Assembly (NCBI GenBank): GCA_903922465.1
Contig: CAIXTV010000044.1
Coordinates: forward strand, 1-45,572
Length of the DNA: 45,572 nucleotides
Reading direction: 5' to 3'
Source: an uncultured bacterium
GTDB lineage: Bacteria > Bacteroidota > Bacteroidia > Bacteroidales > CAIXTV01
Shown: one piece after another, positions 1-9,096 of the stretch
Layout: every line of letters begins with the position of its first letter
Position numbering within the stretch: the stretch's first letter is position 1
Translations under genes and position numbers: made by a program
The notes under the pieces: model-generated
Databases searched by the model: none
Told to the model about the DNA's origin: nothing
What the model saw: only the letters and a program-made list of their open reading frames with translations

Positions 1-530
1 GATGTAACGGCAACTGTAAATCCAAACCCAACTGCCCCAACAGGCAGCGCGGCTCAGTCATTCTGCTCTGCAAGTTTGCCAACGGTGGCAAGTTTATCAG
101 CAAATGGCACTTCAATTAAATGGTATACCACAGCAATAGGCGGAAGCCCATTATCTGCTTCAGCATCCTTAACAAGTGGACATTATTATGCCAGTCAAAC
201 TACAAACAACTGCGAAAGCACTTCGCGATTGGATGTAACGGCTACTGTAAATATAACACCAATTGCCCCAACAGGCAGTACAACTCAATCATTCTGCTCA
301 TCAAGTTTACCAACGGTGGCAAGTTTATCAGCAACTGGAACATCAATTCAATGGTATGCTGCTGCAACAGGCGGAAGTCCGTTAGCAAGTTCAACGTCCT
401 TAACAAGTGGACATTATTATGCCAGTCAAACTACAAACAACTGCGAAAGCACTTCGCGCTTGGATGTAACGGTTACTCTAAATGCTTCCCCTTCTGCTCC
501 AACTGGAGATGCTAACCAATCATTCTGCTT
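1..530 (+). repeat. 231-bp direct repeats encoding Ig-like domains
   Basis: The segments beginning with gatgtaacgg at 1, 232 and 463 are spaced exactly 231 bp (77 codons) apart. The first two copies are nearly identical at the DNA level, while the third diverges after about 70 bp. This indicates recent in-frame duplication, so the true copy number upstream of the window may vary between strains or be mis-assembled. Confidence 0.9.
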
Positions 531-2619
531 TAATGCCACAATAAATGACATTATTGTTAGCGGTTTTGCAATACAATGGTATGACGCGGCTTCAGGGGGT
601 AACTTACTTCTGTCAAGCCAACTCTTAAACAATGGAGCTACCTACTATTCCAATCAAACGATTAACGGATGTACAAGCCAAACAAGGCTAAGTGTCACCG
701 TTTTCTTGAGTCCGGCGGCTGCTGTTACTGTACTTACCAAGCCCATTACCAATATCAGTCTAACGGGTGCAACCTTTAACGGTGAACTTTCCTCAACTTG
801 CAATAATACTTCCGTAAATAGAGGCTTCGTTTACTCAAGCATTTCAGCGACTCCTTTAATTACCGACCCATCGAGCATTTCTTTGGCTTCGGGAACTGGA
901 TTGGGCGCTTATGCTTCTACAATTTCTACTCTGACTAGCACAACTACCTATTGGATTAGGGCCTATGCCATTAATAATGCCGATACTTCCTATGGTGCCG
1001 TCTTGTCTTTCAAAACGGAGGCTCGTCCTTACTTCAATCTCGAACTTCGTAATGATGTGCAAGTTTCTCCTAATGTATATGAGTTTGATATTTATCTCTT
1101 ACACACTGGTAACTTCGTCACTCCTCCACAATTTGAACTATCTAGCATTCAAATGGGAATCTATTTCAATAGTGCGATATTAAATGGAGGAACTGCAACA
1201 GCCGTTATCGTTCCTGGTTCAACCAGCGACATTAGTCTAGGTCAACAACAAACAAATACCAATGTGTCTGTGGTTGGTCCAGCAACAGGAAACAAAACTA
1301 TTAAGATAACTGCCAAAACTTCTAGTGCAGGAAGTGGTACTATCATCTCAACTACAACGGGTACCAGAGTATTGCGCATAAGACTTACAAGCAGTTTGAC
1401 TTTTGCTCAGCTTAAACCCAATCTTTCATACTCATTTACTGCAGCTGGCCCATCGTGGATTACAAATATTAATGCCTATATTAATAATATCGGAACCAAC
1501 ATCAATGCTAATGGAACCTTCCTAACTTCTGGCTTACTCAATCCAACTCTTAACGCAACTACAGTCTTTAATGTAGTAGGAGGGGGGGCTTATTGCTCAG
1601 GAAGTAACTCTCCTGCAATTGTAAGTCTTAGTGGTTCTCAAACTGGGGTGAACTATCAGCTTAAAAAAGATGGTGTTGACTTTGGTAGTTTAGTTGCTGG
1701 TACTGGCAATGCACTTAATTGGAATATCATTGAAGCTGGTACTTACACCTGCGTAACTGGTTCGGTGAACATGAGCGGAAATGCAGTGGTCACTTTAGCA
1801 TCTACGCCAGCGCCTACAGGCAATCCAACACAAACATTCAGTAATTTAGTAAGCGTTAGCGATTTAGTCGCAAATGGTTCTTCTATTCAATGGTATGATG
1901 TTGCAACTGGTGGAACTGCACTTTCTCCTACCGAACTGTTATCAAATCAAACCTATTATGCTTCTCAAACTATTGGAGGATGCGAAAGCGAACTTCGCTT
2001 AGCAGTTACGGCTGTTATTTTCAAAACCGTTAATCTTCATCTCATCCTCGAAGGTTTATTCGATATAAACACAATTAGTATGTTGGAAGCAATCGATGGC
2101 AACACCGGAATGCCTCAATGGGGTTATGGAATTGCTGACAGAATTGATGTTGACCTATTTCATGAAGATGCACCTTATAATTCGGCAGGCATTAGTATTA
2201 GTGGTATCGATCTTTCGACAACTGGCTTAGCTACATTCCAAGTTCTATCTGATAATGTCGCTAATTACTACATCAGAGTTCGCAATCGCAATCACGTTGA
2301 AGTGTGGTCGGCTATAGCTGTGCCATTTAACACTCCTGTGGTTGAATATTCATTTATGTCGGATGTTAATCAGGCTTTTGGATACGACGCTCTCGTGCAG
2401 GTGGCCACAAATACCTTCGCATTATTCTGTGGTGACGTAGATCAAGGAGGATGGGTCGACTCTGATGACTTTAATGTCGTAGATATTGACCTTACTAATG
2501 GAGCCGCTGGTTTTGTTCCTTCCGACTTTAACGGTGGTGGCTGGGTCGATTCCGACGATTTCAACTTATTCGAACCTAGACTTTCTCAAGGTATTGCATC
2601 TCAATATCCAGGAAAATAA
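1..2619 (+). CDS. Partial cell-surface protein with Ig-like repeats and a C-terminal dockerin-like module (5' end outside window)
   Basis: The reading frame is open from base 1, so the start lies upstream; 872 codons are visible. The N-terminal part has Ig-like repeats of about 77 residues with the signatures PTG..QSFC, ASLSA.GTSIQWY and YYASQT..NCES. Another copy lies near residues 602-675. Between them is an FN3-like stretch (about residues 240-340, ending TTYWIRAYA...YGAVLSFKT) and a region I cannot assign. The C-terminus (about residues 680-872) resembles the module that ends many Bacteroidota surface proteins: a beta-rich domain followed by two EF-hand/dockerin-like loops, DVDQGGWVDSDDF and DFNGGGWVDSDDF. 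Both loops have Gly at loop position 5, where an acidic or polar ligand is usual. A surface or adhesin-like role is inferred from architecture. No T9SS sorting domain of the usual type follows the loops. A strong terminator follows the stop. Confidence 0.8.
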   Translation, partial: DVTATVNPNPTAPTGSAAQSFCSASLPTVASLSANGTSIKWYTTAIGGSPLSASASLTSGHYYASQTTNNCESTSRLDVTATVNITPIAPTGSTTQSFCSSSLPTVASLSATGTSIQWYAAATGGSPLASSTSLTSGHYYASQTTNNCESTSRLDVTVTLNASPSAPTGDANQSFCFNATINDIIVSGFAIQWYDAASGGNLLLSSQLLNNGATYYSNQTINGCTSQTRLSVTVFLSPAAAVTVLTKPITNISLTGATFNGELSSTCNNTSVNRGFVYSSISATPLITDPSSISLASGTGLGAYASTISTLTSTTTYWIRAYAINNADTSYGAVLSFKTEARPYFNLELRNDVQVSPNVYEFDIYLLHTGNFVTPPQFELSSIQMGIYFNSAILNGGTATAVIVPGSTSDISLGQQQTNTNVSVVGPATGNKTIKITAKTSSAGSGTIISTTTGTRVLRIRLTSSLTFAQLKPNLSYSFTAAGPSWITNINAYINNIGTNINANGTFLTSGLLNPTLNATTVFNVVGGGAYCSGSNSPAIVSLSGSQTGVNYQLKKDGVDFGSLVAGTGNALNWNIIEAGTYTCVTGSVNMSGNAVVTLASTPAPTGNPTQTFSNLVSVSDLVANGSSIQWYDVATGGTALSPTELLSNQTYYASQTIGGCESELRLAVTAVIFKTVNLHLILEGLFDINTISMLEAIDGNTGMPQWGYGIADRIDVDLFHEDAPYNSAGISISGIDLSTTGLATFQVLSDNVANYYIRVRNRNHVEVWSAIAVPFNTPVVEYSFMSDVNQAFGYDALVQVATNTFALFCGDVDQGGWVDSDDFNVVDIDLTNGAAGFVPSDFNGGGWVDSDDFNLFEPRLSQGIASQYPGK

Positions 2620-2673
2620 ACTTCTAAACTCAATGGGTTTATCATTAAAAACCTATTTGAAATTAATAAAAAT

Positions 2674-2703
2674 TCGCACCTTAAACGGTGCGATTTTTTT
2701 TTT
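2674..2703 (+). terminator. Rho-independent terminator after the surface protein gene
   Basis: A perfect 7-bp stem, tcgcacc (2674-2680) with ggtgcga (2687-2693), has a 6-nt loop and is followed by a run of nine T. It lies 55 bp past the stop codon. Confidence 0.9.
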
Positions 2704-2799
2704 ACTCTGTTTCCTTCTTTAGCTTTCCTTCCAAATCTATTGCTAAATGCATTTCTTAGAAAACATCCTACTTCGCTTGAGTCTCTTTTTAGGTGTTCA

Positions 2800-3072
2800 G
2801 GAATTGCTATCAGCTTGTTCGGATTTCTTTTTAACTCTTTAGGATTTCATTCTTGCAAATACGGACTTTCAAATATGTGATACGGACTTCCTAATACCTA
2901 ATACGGACTTTCTTCTAATTGATTAGGATTTCAATTTAACTGATTAGTTATTGCTACAAATAGGCTTGGATGTTTATACCATAGCTTCGGATATGTAATC
3001 AACAGATAAGGATTTCAATTTAACAGATAAGGATTAAGAAAAACAGATTAGGATTTAAAAAAACAGGCATGT
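2800..3072. repeat. Degenerate 21-bp-phased tandem array (about 13 units)
   Basis: Units begin with GGA followed by a T-rich stretch, at 2800, 2821, 2842, 2863, 2884, 2905, 2926, 2947 (GTT variant), 2968, 2989, 3010, 3031 and 3051. The spacing is exactly 21 bp except for the last unit (20 bp). Sequence within units is strongly diverged: early copies read cggactt, later ones ggatttcaatttaac. The phase has nevertheless been kept. Stop codons interrupt the frames, so the array does not look coding. It lies within the 672-bp gene-free stretch 2704-3375. The rest of that stretch shows nothing recognisable except the promoter at 3341. Confidence 0.8.
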
Positions 3073-3340
3073 TTTTGCCTACAATAAAGGCTTTCAGGCT
3101 GGTTTTTCTTTGATGTTAATTATTCATGCTATTTCTGATTTTTATATCTTGCTACTGTTACAAGACCTTGATGTTAGGTTTTTCGATTTTCTATAACAAA
3201 CACCATAATTAAATTTTTTTTATCCCTAAAAAGGAAAAATGTGAAAAGTTTAATGGCACTAAATGAAGCATTTACAAAAAACGCTTGTAGGCATTAACAA
3301 AATAAATCTGTTTTTCGATAATTATTTCGATCTGATTTAT

Positions 3341-3348
3341 TATTTTTG
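3341..3348 (+). promoter_or_regulatory. TAnnTTTG promoter element (-7 box) for the 3376 gene
   Basis: TATTTTTG matches the Bacteroidota -7 consensus TAnnTTTG and ends 27 bp before the ATG. No exact TTTG -33 box was found at the expected distance. The nearest candidate is a T-run near 3311-3316. Confidence 0.6.
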
Positions 3349-3375
3349 CATGACAAACTATAATAAATAAATCTT

Positions 3376-4329
3376 ATGGAAAAGTACAAATTAATTATCG
3401 TGGGAAGGACTGAAGAAGTTCCTATCATCACCCAAATGACAATCGATGCATTAGTTGCAGATATGCTCGCATTTCATGGATATAAACCCACTAAATACAC
3501 CGATGACTTCGTCGAAGCATTGCTTTTGAAACAGGAGGGTATTAATGCAATAATACTGCCTAAAGTTCTTACTGCAGAACTTAAAGTTATTACATTTCGT
3601 TTACACACTAACATCATCGGTTTGAGAAATACGATGAATTTGTTAGAAGGTTATGTTGTGGATGCTAATGGTTTAACCGTTTCAGTGAAAGATTTCGGAA
3701 TTAAAGACGTGCGCGATAAAATATCGACGGGCGATGCTGAAGGCATGAATGGAGCTTTAAGCTTTTTGCTCATAAATATCGATAATAATATCGCTGCTTT
3801 ATTATTGACAGACTACACTGCCGATAACCGCGATGCATTAGAAGCAATGAAAATTGCAATTTTTAATGATAATTTAGCTCAAGTGGCTAAAGAAAGAGAA
3901 AGATCTGATTTGGTAATGAATAATTTAGATCTCATTAATGATTTCCTTAAAGACATTAAAGCTATCTGGGCCGATGGCAAAAGACTTTTCAGGATAAATA
4001 ATAAATCTAAATTAGGCGATTATACAAATACTGATATCATTAGAAGAATTCGCAGAGATGAATTGCATACTTTGATAAAAGGTAATGTGTATAATAGTAA
4101 TGGTGAATTGAGTTCGGGTGCAAAAATTGTTGCCCGTCCAAGCACCGAAGGTAAAAGGGGGAAAACTATTCAATGTAAGAGCTCATCGAAATTTGAATTT
4201 AAAGGATTGCGTCCAATTAATTATATCCTTACGGTTACCTTGCGAAACGGCAACATTTTTGCAACCAATGTGGATGCTGTTACAAATCAAGTTGTGATTC
4301 TTGATTTGCATGAACCAGCTATTGATTAG
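3376..4329 (+). CDS. Unrecognised protein with C-terminal carboxypeptidase-regulatory-like beta domain
   Basis: 317 residues, with no signal peptide or membrane segment. Residues 1 to about 225 are mostly helical and charged, and I do not recognise them. Residues about 232-314 (KGNVYNSNGELSSGAKIVA to VVILDLHEP) look like a small beta-sandwich of the carboxypeptidase regulatory type, with the pattern G.V....G....GA.I...F.F.GL....Y.L.V. The ATG at 3376 follows a TAnnTTTG promoter by 27 bp, and a bidirectional terminator follows the stop, so the gene is probably transcribed alone. It lies immediately downstream of the 21-bp-phased array, an arrangement echoed by the 14177 gene. Function is unknown. 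Confidence 0.75.
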   Translation: MEKYKLIIVGRTEEVPIITQMTIDALVADMLAFHGYKPTKYTDDFVEALLLKQEGINAIILPKVLTAELKVITFRLHTNIIGLRNTMNLLEGYVVDANGLTVSVKDFGIKDVRDKISTGDAEGMNGALSFLLINIDNNIAALLLTDYTADNRDALEAMKIAIFNDNLAQVAKERERSDLVMNNLDLINDFLKDIKAIWADGKRLFRINNKSKLGDYTNTDIIRRIRRDELHTLIKGNVYNSNGELSSGAKIVARPSTEGKRGKTIQCKSSSKFEFKGLRPINYILTVTLRNGNIFATNVDAVTNQVVILDLHEPAID

Positions 4330-4375
4330 TCGAAACCCCGAAGTTAGCAAACTTCATTAGCAAATTTATGGGCAT

Positions 4376-4414
4376 AAAAAAAGCCTGTTCAACAAAGGTG
4401 AGCAGGCTTTTTTC
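4376..4414. terminator. Bidirectional terminator between convergent genes
   Basis: aaaaaagcctg at 4376 pairs with caggctttttt ending at about 4413. The stem extends inward partly through ttca/tgag. A-runs and T-runs on the two sides make it usable from both strands, fitting the convergent 3376 and 4432 genes. Confidence 0.85.
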
Positions 4415-4431
4415 TTAGATATCAATTTCTG

Positions 4432-5106
4432 TTAGAAAGAATGATCGTCACAAATATAATCATACATTTCCTGAGCATTGTTGTTGTGTGGATCTAAAGC
4501 AAGCACTTTCTTAAATTCTTCTTTTGCCAAATCATATTTGAAAGTTCGCATATAAGTACGACCTAAATGATAATGAGCCGAAACGTGTGGATAGTTTTCA
4601 CTAACCAATTTCTCGAAATAAGGTAATGCTTCGTCATATTTGCCAGAAGCTTTAAGTGCAATGCCTAAATAATAGTTAGCCATGGTGGTGTCGGGACATA
4701 ATTCGAGAAGCTTACGATAGCATTCAACGCTAAGTTCTTCTTTTCCTAAATGATAATAACTCAATCCCATCCAAATATAGGTCATTGGCATGTTTTTGCC
4801 CGAATCAACTATCTTGGCGAAAACTTCTACTGCCTGTGTGAAATAAGTTGCACGATACATAGCAACTCCCATGCGGTAATAAACAAAAATACTATCGGGT
4901 TTAAGTTCTAATACCCTTTTATAAGCATTAATACATTTATTCATTTCGCCTAAAATATAAGACATACTGGCAATTTCCATAAGTAAATGAGTACTATCTG
5001 GAAAATCTACAAGTTCTGCTTCGAAAAGCTCAACTGCTTCTTTTATATCTCCACTTAAGACTAATTCATAAGCTCTTTCAAGCCTTTTATCTCTAAACTC
5101 TTTCAT
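4432..5106 (-). CDS. Tetratricopeptide repeat protein
   Basis: 224 residues consisting almost entirely of TPR units of about 34 residues: near 8-41 (ERAYELVLSGDIKEAVELFE), 42-75, 76-109, 110-143 (MGLSYYHLGKEELSVECYRK), 144-177 and 178-211 (HYHLGRTYMRTFKYDLAKEE). It has no signal peptide or lipobox, so it is probably cytoplasmic. TPRs form a superhelical protein-binding scaffold, and the partner cannot be told from sequence. It lies about 100 bp downstream of the isocitrate dehydrogenase gene in the same direction and could be co-transcribed with the acn-icd operon, ending at the terminator at 4376-4414. Confidence 0.85.
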   Translation of the reverse strand: MKEFRDKRLERAYELVLSGDIKEAVELFEAELVDFPDSTHLLMEIASMSYILGEMNKCINAYKRVLELKPDSIFVYYRMGVAMYRATYFTQAVEVFAKIVDSGKNMPMTYIWMGLSYYHLGKEELSVECYRKLLELCPDTTMANYYLGIALKASGKYDEALPYFEKLVSENYPHVSAHYHLGRTYMRTFKYDLAKEEFKKVLALDPHNNNAQEMYDYICDDHSF

Positions 5107-5205
5107 GATATTTAATTTAAAATTGAGGTGTAAAATTAATAATATTCTGTTTTATTCGACCAATTATTCTAAATTTAAATCTTTTTATGATTTATTTTCG
5201 GATTC

Positions 5206-6474
5206 TTATTGCATGTTAGCGATAATTGCATCGCCAAATTCAGAGGTTTTCAACAGTGTTGCACCTTCCATTAAGCGATGAAAATCGTATGTAACTTTTT
5301 TGTCGTTAATAGCGCTTTCAACACCCGAATAAATAAGATTGGCTACTTCGAACCAGCCCATATATTCGAACATTAATGCACCTGAAAGAATTACTGAACC
5401 TGGATTTACTTTATCTAAACCAGCATATTTAGGAGCTGTTCCATGAGTAGCTTCGAAAATAGCATGACCAGTTTCGTAATTGATATTTGCACCCGGAGCA
5501 ATGCCAATTCCACCAACAATTGCGGCTAATGCATCAGAAATATAGTCGCCATTTAAATTTAATGTGGCAATAACTGAATATTCTGCTGGACGTAGAAGAA
5601 TTTGTTGCAAGAAAGCGTCGGCAATTACATCTTTTACAATGAGTTTTCCGGCATTAATGGCTTCAGTTTGTGCAGCATTTGCAGCTTCTTCGCCTTTTTC
5701 TTTAACAATTTTATTATACTGATTCCAAGTAAATACTTTATCGCCAAATTCTCTTTCAGCCAAAGCATAACCCCATTTCATGAAAGCACCTTCTGTGTAT
5801 TTCATGATGTTGCCTTTATGAACAAGAGTAACAGATGGCAAATTTCTTTCAATAGCTAATTTAATAGCCTGACGAATTAATCTTTCTGAACCTTCGAGTG
5901 AAACAGGTTTAATTCCTATTGAGGCAGTTTTTGGGAAACGTATTGATTTAACGCCCATTTCTTCAATTAAAAAACTCTTTACTTTTTCAACTTCAGCTTC
6001 ACCATACATAAATTCAATTCCAGCATATATATCTTCGGTGTTTTCACGGAAGATAATCATGTCAACATTTTCAGGATGTTTAACAGGACTAGGAACGCCT
6101 TTGAAATATCGCACAGGACGATAGCAAGTATACAAATCGAGAATCTGACGTAGGGCAACATTTAGCGAACGCATGCCACCACCAATAGGGGTTGTTAGAG
6201 GCCCTTTAATTCCTACGAGATATTCTTTAAAAGCTTCGAGGGTTTCGTCGGGTAACCAATTGCCAACAGTGCTGAATGCTTTTTCGCCGGCAAGAACTTC
6301 TTTCCACATTATTTTCTTTTTGCCTGCATACACTTTTTCTACTGCAGCGTCGAACACTCTAATTGATGCTCTCCAAATATCTACTCCAATACCATCGCCT
6401 TCAATAAAAGGAATTATTGGATAATCGGGAACGTTAAGTACACCTTCTTTAATCGTGATTTTTTCTCCTGTCAT
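5206..6474 (-). CDS. icd: Isocitrate dehydrogenase (NADP+), TCA cycle
   Basis: 422 residues, the E. coli Icd type. It oxidatively decarboxylates isocitrate to 2-oxoglutarate. The substrate-binding set is intact with a constant offset of 10 from E. coli numbering: S103, N105, R109, R119, R143 and Y150. The serine corresponds to the one phosphorylated in enterobacteria. Metal-binding Asp residues lie in [12 protein letters not shown]. The cofactor site has HGTAPKYAG and TYDFHRLM, whose Lys-Tyr and Tyr...Arg residues are those that select NADP+ in the E. coli enzyme. It follows the aconitase gene by only 13 bp on the same strand, so the two consecutive TCA steps are almost certainly one operon. 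Confidence 0.96.
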   Translation of the reverse strand: MTGEKITIKEGVLNVPDYPIIPFIEGDGIGVDIWRASIRVFDAAVEKVYAGKKKIMWKEVLAGEKAFSTVGNWLPDETLEAFKEYLVGIKGPLTTPIGGGMRSLNVALRQILDLYTCYRPVRYFKGVPSPVKHPENVDMIIFRENTEDIYAGIEFMYGEAEVEKVKSFLIEEMGVKSIRFPKTASIGIKPVSLEGSERLIRQAIKLAIERNLPSVTLVHKGNIMKYTEGAFMKWGYALAEREFGDKVFTWNQYNKIVKEKGEEAANAAQTEAINAGKLIVKDVIADAFLQQILLRPAEYSVIATLNLNGDYISDALAAIVGGIGIAPGANINYETGHAIFEATHGTAPKYAGLDKVNPGSVILSGALMFEYMGWFEVANLIYSGVESAINDKKVTYDFHRLMEGATLLKTSEFGDAIIANMQ

Positions 6475-6487
6475 GTGTTTTTATTAT

Positions 6488-8755
6488 TTAGTTGTTATTT
6501 GATTTTCTAATTAAGTTTAATGCGCCACCTGATTTAAACCACTCAATTTGTGCGGCGTTGTAAGTGTGATTTGCTAAGATGTTGTTAGAAGTTCCGTCGA
6601 TATGTTTTATTTCAACGACTAATTGTTTGCCAGGTGCAAAGTCATTTAAGCCTTTAACACTGATTTTATCTCCTTCTAATATTGTATTATAATCTTCTTT
6701 ATTGTCAAAAGTAAGCGCAAGGATTCCTTGTTTTTTTAAATTGGTTTCATGAATGCGTGCAAACGATTTAACCAACACCGTCTTCACATTCAGAAAACGT
6801 GGTTCCATAGCAGCATGCTCACGTGATGAACCTTCACCGAAGTTTTCTTCACCAACTACTATTAATCCAAATCCAGCAGCTTTATATTCCTTAGCTACTT
6901 GAGGTACTGTATTGTAAATTGAAGTTAATTGATTGATTACGGTGTTTGTTTTATCATTAAAACAGTTTACAGCACCTATCATATAGTTGTTTGATATGTT
7001 CTCGAGATGTCCACGATACTTCAACCAAACACCTGCCATAGAAATATGGTCGGTTGTGCACTTGCCTTTAGCTTTAATTAATAGAGGAAGGTCAGAAAAA
7101 TCCTTACCATTCCATTCTTCGAAAGAAGTTAAATATTGTAGCCTGTCCGAATCGGGAGCTATGATGACATTAGCATTTCCACCTGTTTTATCTGATTTTT
7201 GATAGCCATTATCAACAGCACCAAAGCCATTGGGGGGAAGATCAAAACCTTTGGGTTCATCTAATTTCACTTCAACTCCATCAGCATTAATTAAGGTGTC
7301 GGTTAAAGGATTAAAACTTAAAGTTCCTGCAATAGCCATAGCCGTCACTATTTCGGGTGAAGCTACAAATGCGTAAGTGTTGGGGTTGCCATCGGCACGC
7401 TTAGCGAAATTTCGGTTGAACGAATGAATGATAGTATTGGTTTCGCCCTTTTCTGCACCTTCGCGACTCCATTGTCCTATGCAACTTCCACAAGCATTAG
7501 CAAATATTTTGCCTCCTATCTTATTGAATATGTCGAAATAGCCATCGCGTTCCGAAATCGAACGAATCTGTTCCGATCCTGGCGTAATGGTAAACTCTGA
7601 TTTGGCAGTTAAATTCTTATCTACAGCATTTTTTACCACAGATGCGGCTCTTGAAATGTCTTCATAGGATGAATTAGTGCATGAACCAATCAAACCTACT
7701 TCAATTTTGAGAGGCCAACCGTTTTTCACAGCTTCTTCTTTCATTTTTGATATAGGAGTAGCTAAATCTGGGGTGAAAGGACCATTAATATAAGGTTCGA
7801 GTTCCGATAAATTGATTTCAATAATCTGATCATAGTATTTCTCAGGACTTGCATATACTTCATCGTCAGCTCTAAGATGAGCTTTATTTGCACCTGCAAG
7901 AGCAGCAACTTCTTCTCTGCCTGTTGCATTGAGATATTTCTCCATAGCTTCGTCATATGCAAACACCGAACAGGTTGCCCCAATTTCAGCCCCCATATTA
8001 CAGATAGTAGCTTTTCCGGTGCATGATAGGGAAGAGGCGCCTTCTCCAAAGTATTCAACAATGCATCCTGTTCCACCCTTAACCGTAAGTATTCCTGCTA
8101 TCTTAAGAATGATGTCCTTCGCAGAAGCCCATCCCGACAGCTTGCCACTTAATTTGATTCCAATAAGCTTAGGAAATTTCAACTCCCAACCCATTCCGGA
8201 CATTACGTCCACTGCATCGGCACCGCCAACCCCAATAGCAATCATTCCTAAACCTCCTGCGTTTGGAGTGTGAGAATCAGTGCCTATCATCATCCCCCCT
8301 GGGAATGCGTAATTTTCTAATACGATTTGATGAATAATCCCTGCGCCTGGCTTCCAAAACCCTATGTCGTACTTATTGCACACTGAACTTAAGAAATCAT
8401 ACACTTCTTTGTTCGTAATATTAGCCGTGGCTAAGTCTTCCACATTACCGGATTTCGCCATAATCAAATGGTCGCAGTGAACAGAAGATGGGACTGAGGT
8501 GGTCTCTTTTCCAGCCATCATAAACTGAAGTAAGGCCATCTGAGCCGTAGCGTCTTGCATCGCAACCCTATCAGGGGCAAAGTCAACATAATCAATTCCT
8601 CTCAAAAGAGGCGCCGTGAGTTTGTTTTCAAACAAATGGCAATACAAAAGTTTTTCGCTTAATGTAAGTGGGTGATTCAAAACACTTCTGGCTTTCGATA
8701 TCTTTGAAGGCAATTCAGCATAGAATGTTTTAATCATTGCGTAGTCAAACAACAT
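6488..8755 (-). CDS. acn: Aconitate hydratase, mitochondrial-type
   Basis: 755 residues, close in length and motifs to mitochondrial aconitase rather than to the longer AcnA/IRP1 type. It interconverts citrate and isocitrate through a [4Fe-4S] cluster. The cluster ligands are C359 (GSCTNSS), C422 and C425 ([11 protein letters not shown]). The offset of 26 from mammalian mitochondrial numbering is constant. GTDSHT (158-163) and the C-terminal swivel-domain motif [14 protein letters not shown] are present. It is the first gene of an operon with icd. A TAnnTTTG-like promoter lies at 8837-8844. I use "acn" because the AcnA/AcnB naming does not fit this subtype well. Confidence 0.96.
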   Translation of the reverse strand: MLFDYAMIKTFYAELPSKISKARSVLNHPLTLSEKLLYCHLFENKLTAPLLRGIDYVDFAPDRVAMQDATAQMALLQFMMAGKETTSVPSSVHCDHLIMAKSGNVEDLATANITNKEVYDFLSSVCNKYDIGFWKPGAGIIHQIVLENYAFPGGMMIGTDSHTPNAGGLGMIAIGVGGADAVDVMSGMGWELKFPKLIGIKLSGKLSGWASAKDIILKIAGILTVKGGTGCIVEYFGEGASSLSCTGKATICNMGAEIGATCSVFAYDEAMEKYLNATGREEVAALAGANKAHLRADDEVYASPEKYYDQIIEINLSELEPYINGPFTPDLATPISKMKEEAVKNGWPLKIEVGLIGSCTNSSYEDISRAASVVKNAVDKNLTAKSEFTITPGSEQIRSISERDGYFDIFNKIGGKIFANACGSCIGQWSREGAEKGETNTIIHSFNRNFAKRADGNPNTYAFVASPEIVTAMAIAGTLSFNPLTDTLINADGVEVKLDEPKGFDLPPNGFGAVDNGYQKSDKTGGNANVIIAPDSDRLQYLTSFEEWNGKDFSDLPLLIKAKGKCTTDHISMAGVWLKYRGHLENISNNYMIGAVNCFNDKTNTVINQLTSIYNTVPQVAKEYKAAGFGLIVVGEENFGEGSSREHAAMEPRFLNVKTVLVKSFARIHETNLKKQGILALTFDNKEDYNTILEGDKISVKGLNDFAPGKQLVVEIKHIDGTSNNILANHTYNAAQIEWFKSGGALNLIRKSNNN

Positions 8756-8836
8756 AAGTTGGGTATTTAGATTAATTATTTGGGTGATATATATATTTCT
8801 CGAAGAGTATTAAGCAAAACAATAATAAAAGCGTCT

Positions 8837-8844
8837 CAAAGTTA
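8837..8844 (-). promoter_or_regulatory. Possible TAnnTTTG promoter for acn-icd
   Basis: On the minus strand the sequence reads TAACTTTG, ending 81 bp upstream of the aconitase ATG. A TTTG lies upstream (8857-8860, minus strand), but its spacing is shorter than usual. It is the only consensus match found upstream of acn in the intergenic region. Confidence 0.35.
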
Positions 8845-9096
8845 AAATAAAACAGTCAAAATGTCAGCTAGTTAATACAATATGAATTCTAAATTATAAA
8901 GCTGCTAAAGCAGATTTACTGCATTTCTAATGCTGTGATTTTTTATTTAATTAGACCGGCAACAAAATTACTATTTTTGTTGGGATTGTAGCTTAATAAT
9001 CCTTAAAAGCGAACTATTTATTTCAATATATCATTGACATTTATCAATGCTCTGCCAAACATAATCAAATAGGTCTCAATTAATATTGAATATTGA
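8845..9096. other. Gene-free stretch between acn and mnmE with an orphan promoter-like hairpin
   Basis: No ORF or RNA gene is recognised. One item stands out: caacaaaa (8960-8967) and ttttgttg (8975-8982) form an inverted repeat. It overlaps a plus-strand TAnnTTTG match, TATTTTTG at 8972-8979, that points away from acn with no plus-strand gene following. A second small hairpin, cattga/tcaatg, lies at about 9033-9050. A short RNA or chance are both possible. Confidence 0.3.

Noticed and set aside
120-515. Second plus-strand ORF inside the surface protein gene
   Set aside because: Shadow frame produced by the 231-bp repeats of the real frame.
2486-2722. 78-codon ORF at the end of the surface protein gene
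   Set aside because: Overlaps the real frame and runs through the terminator stem and its T-run.
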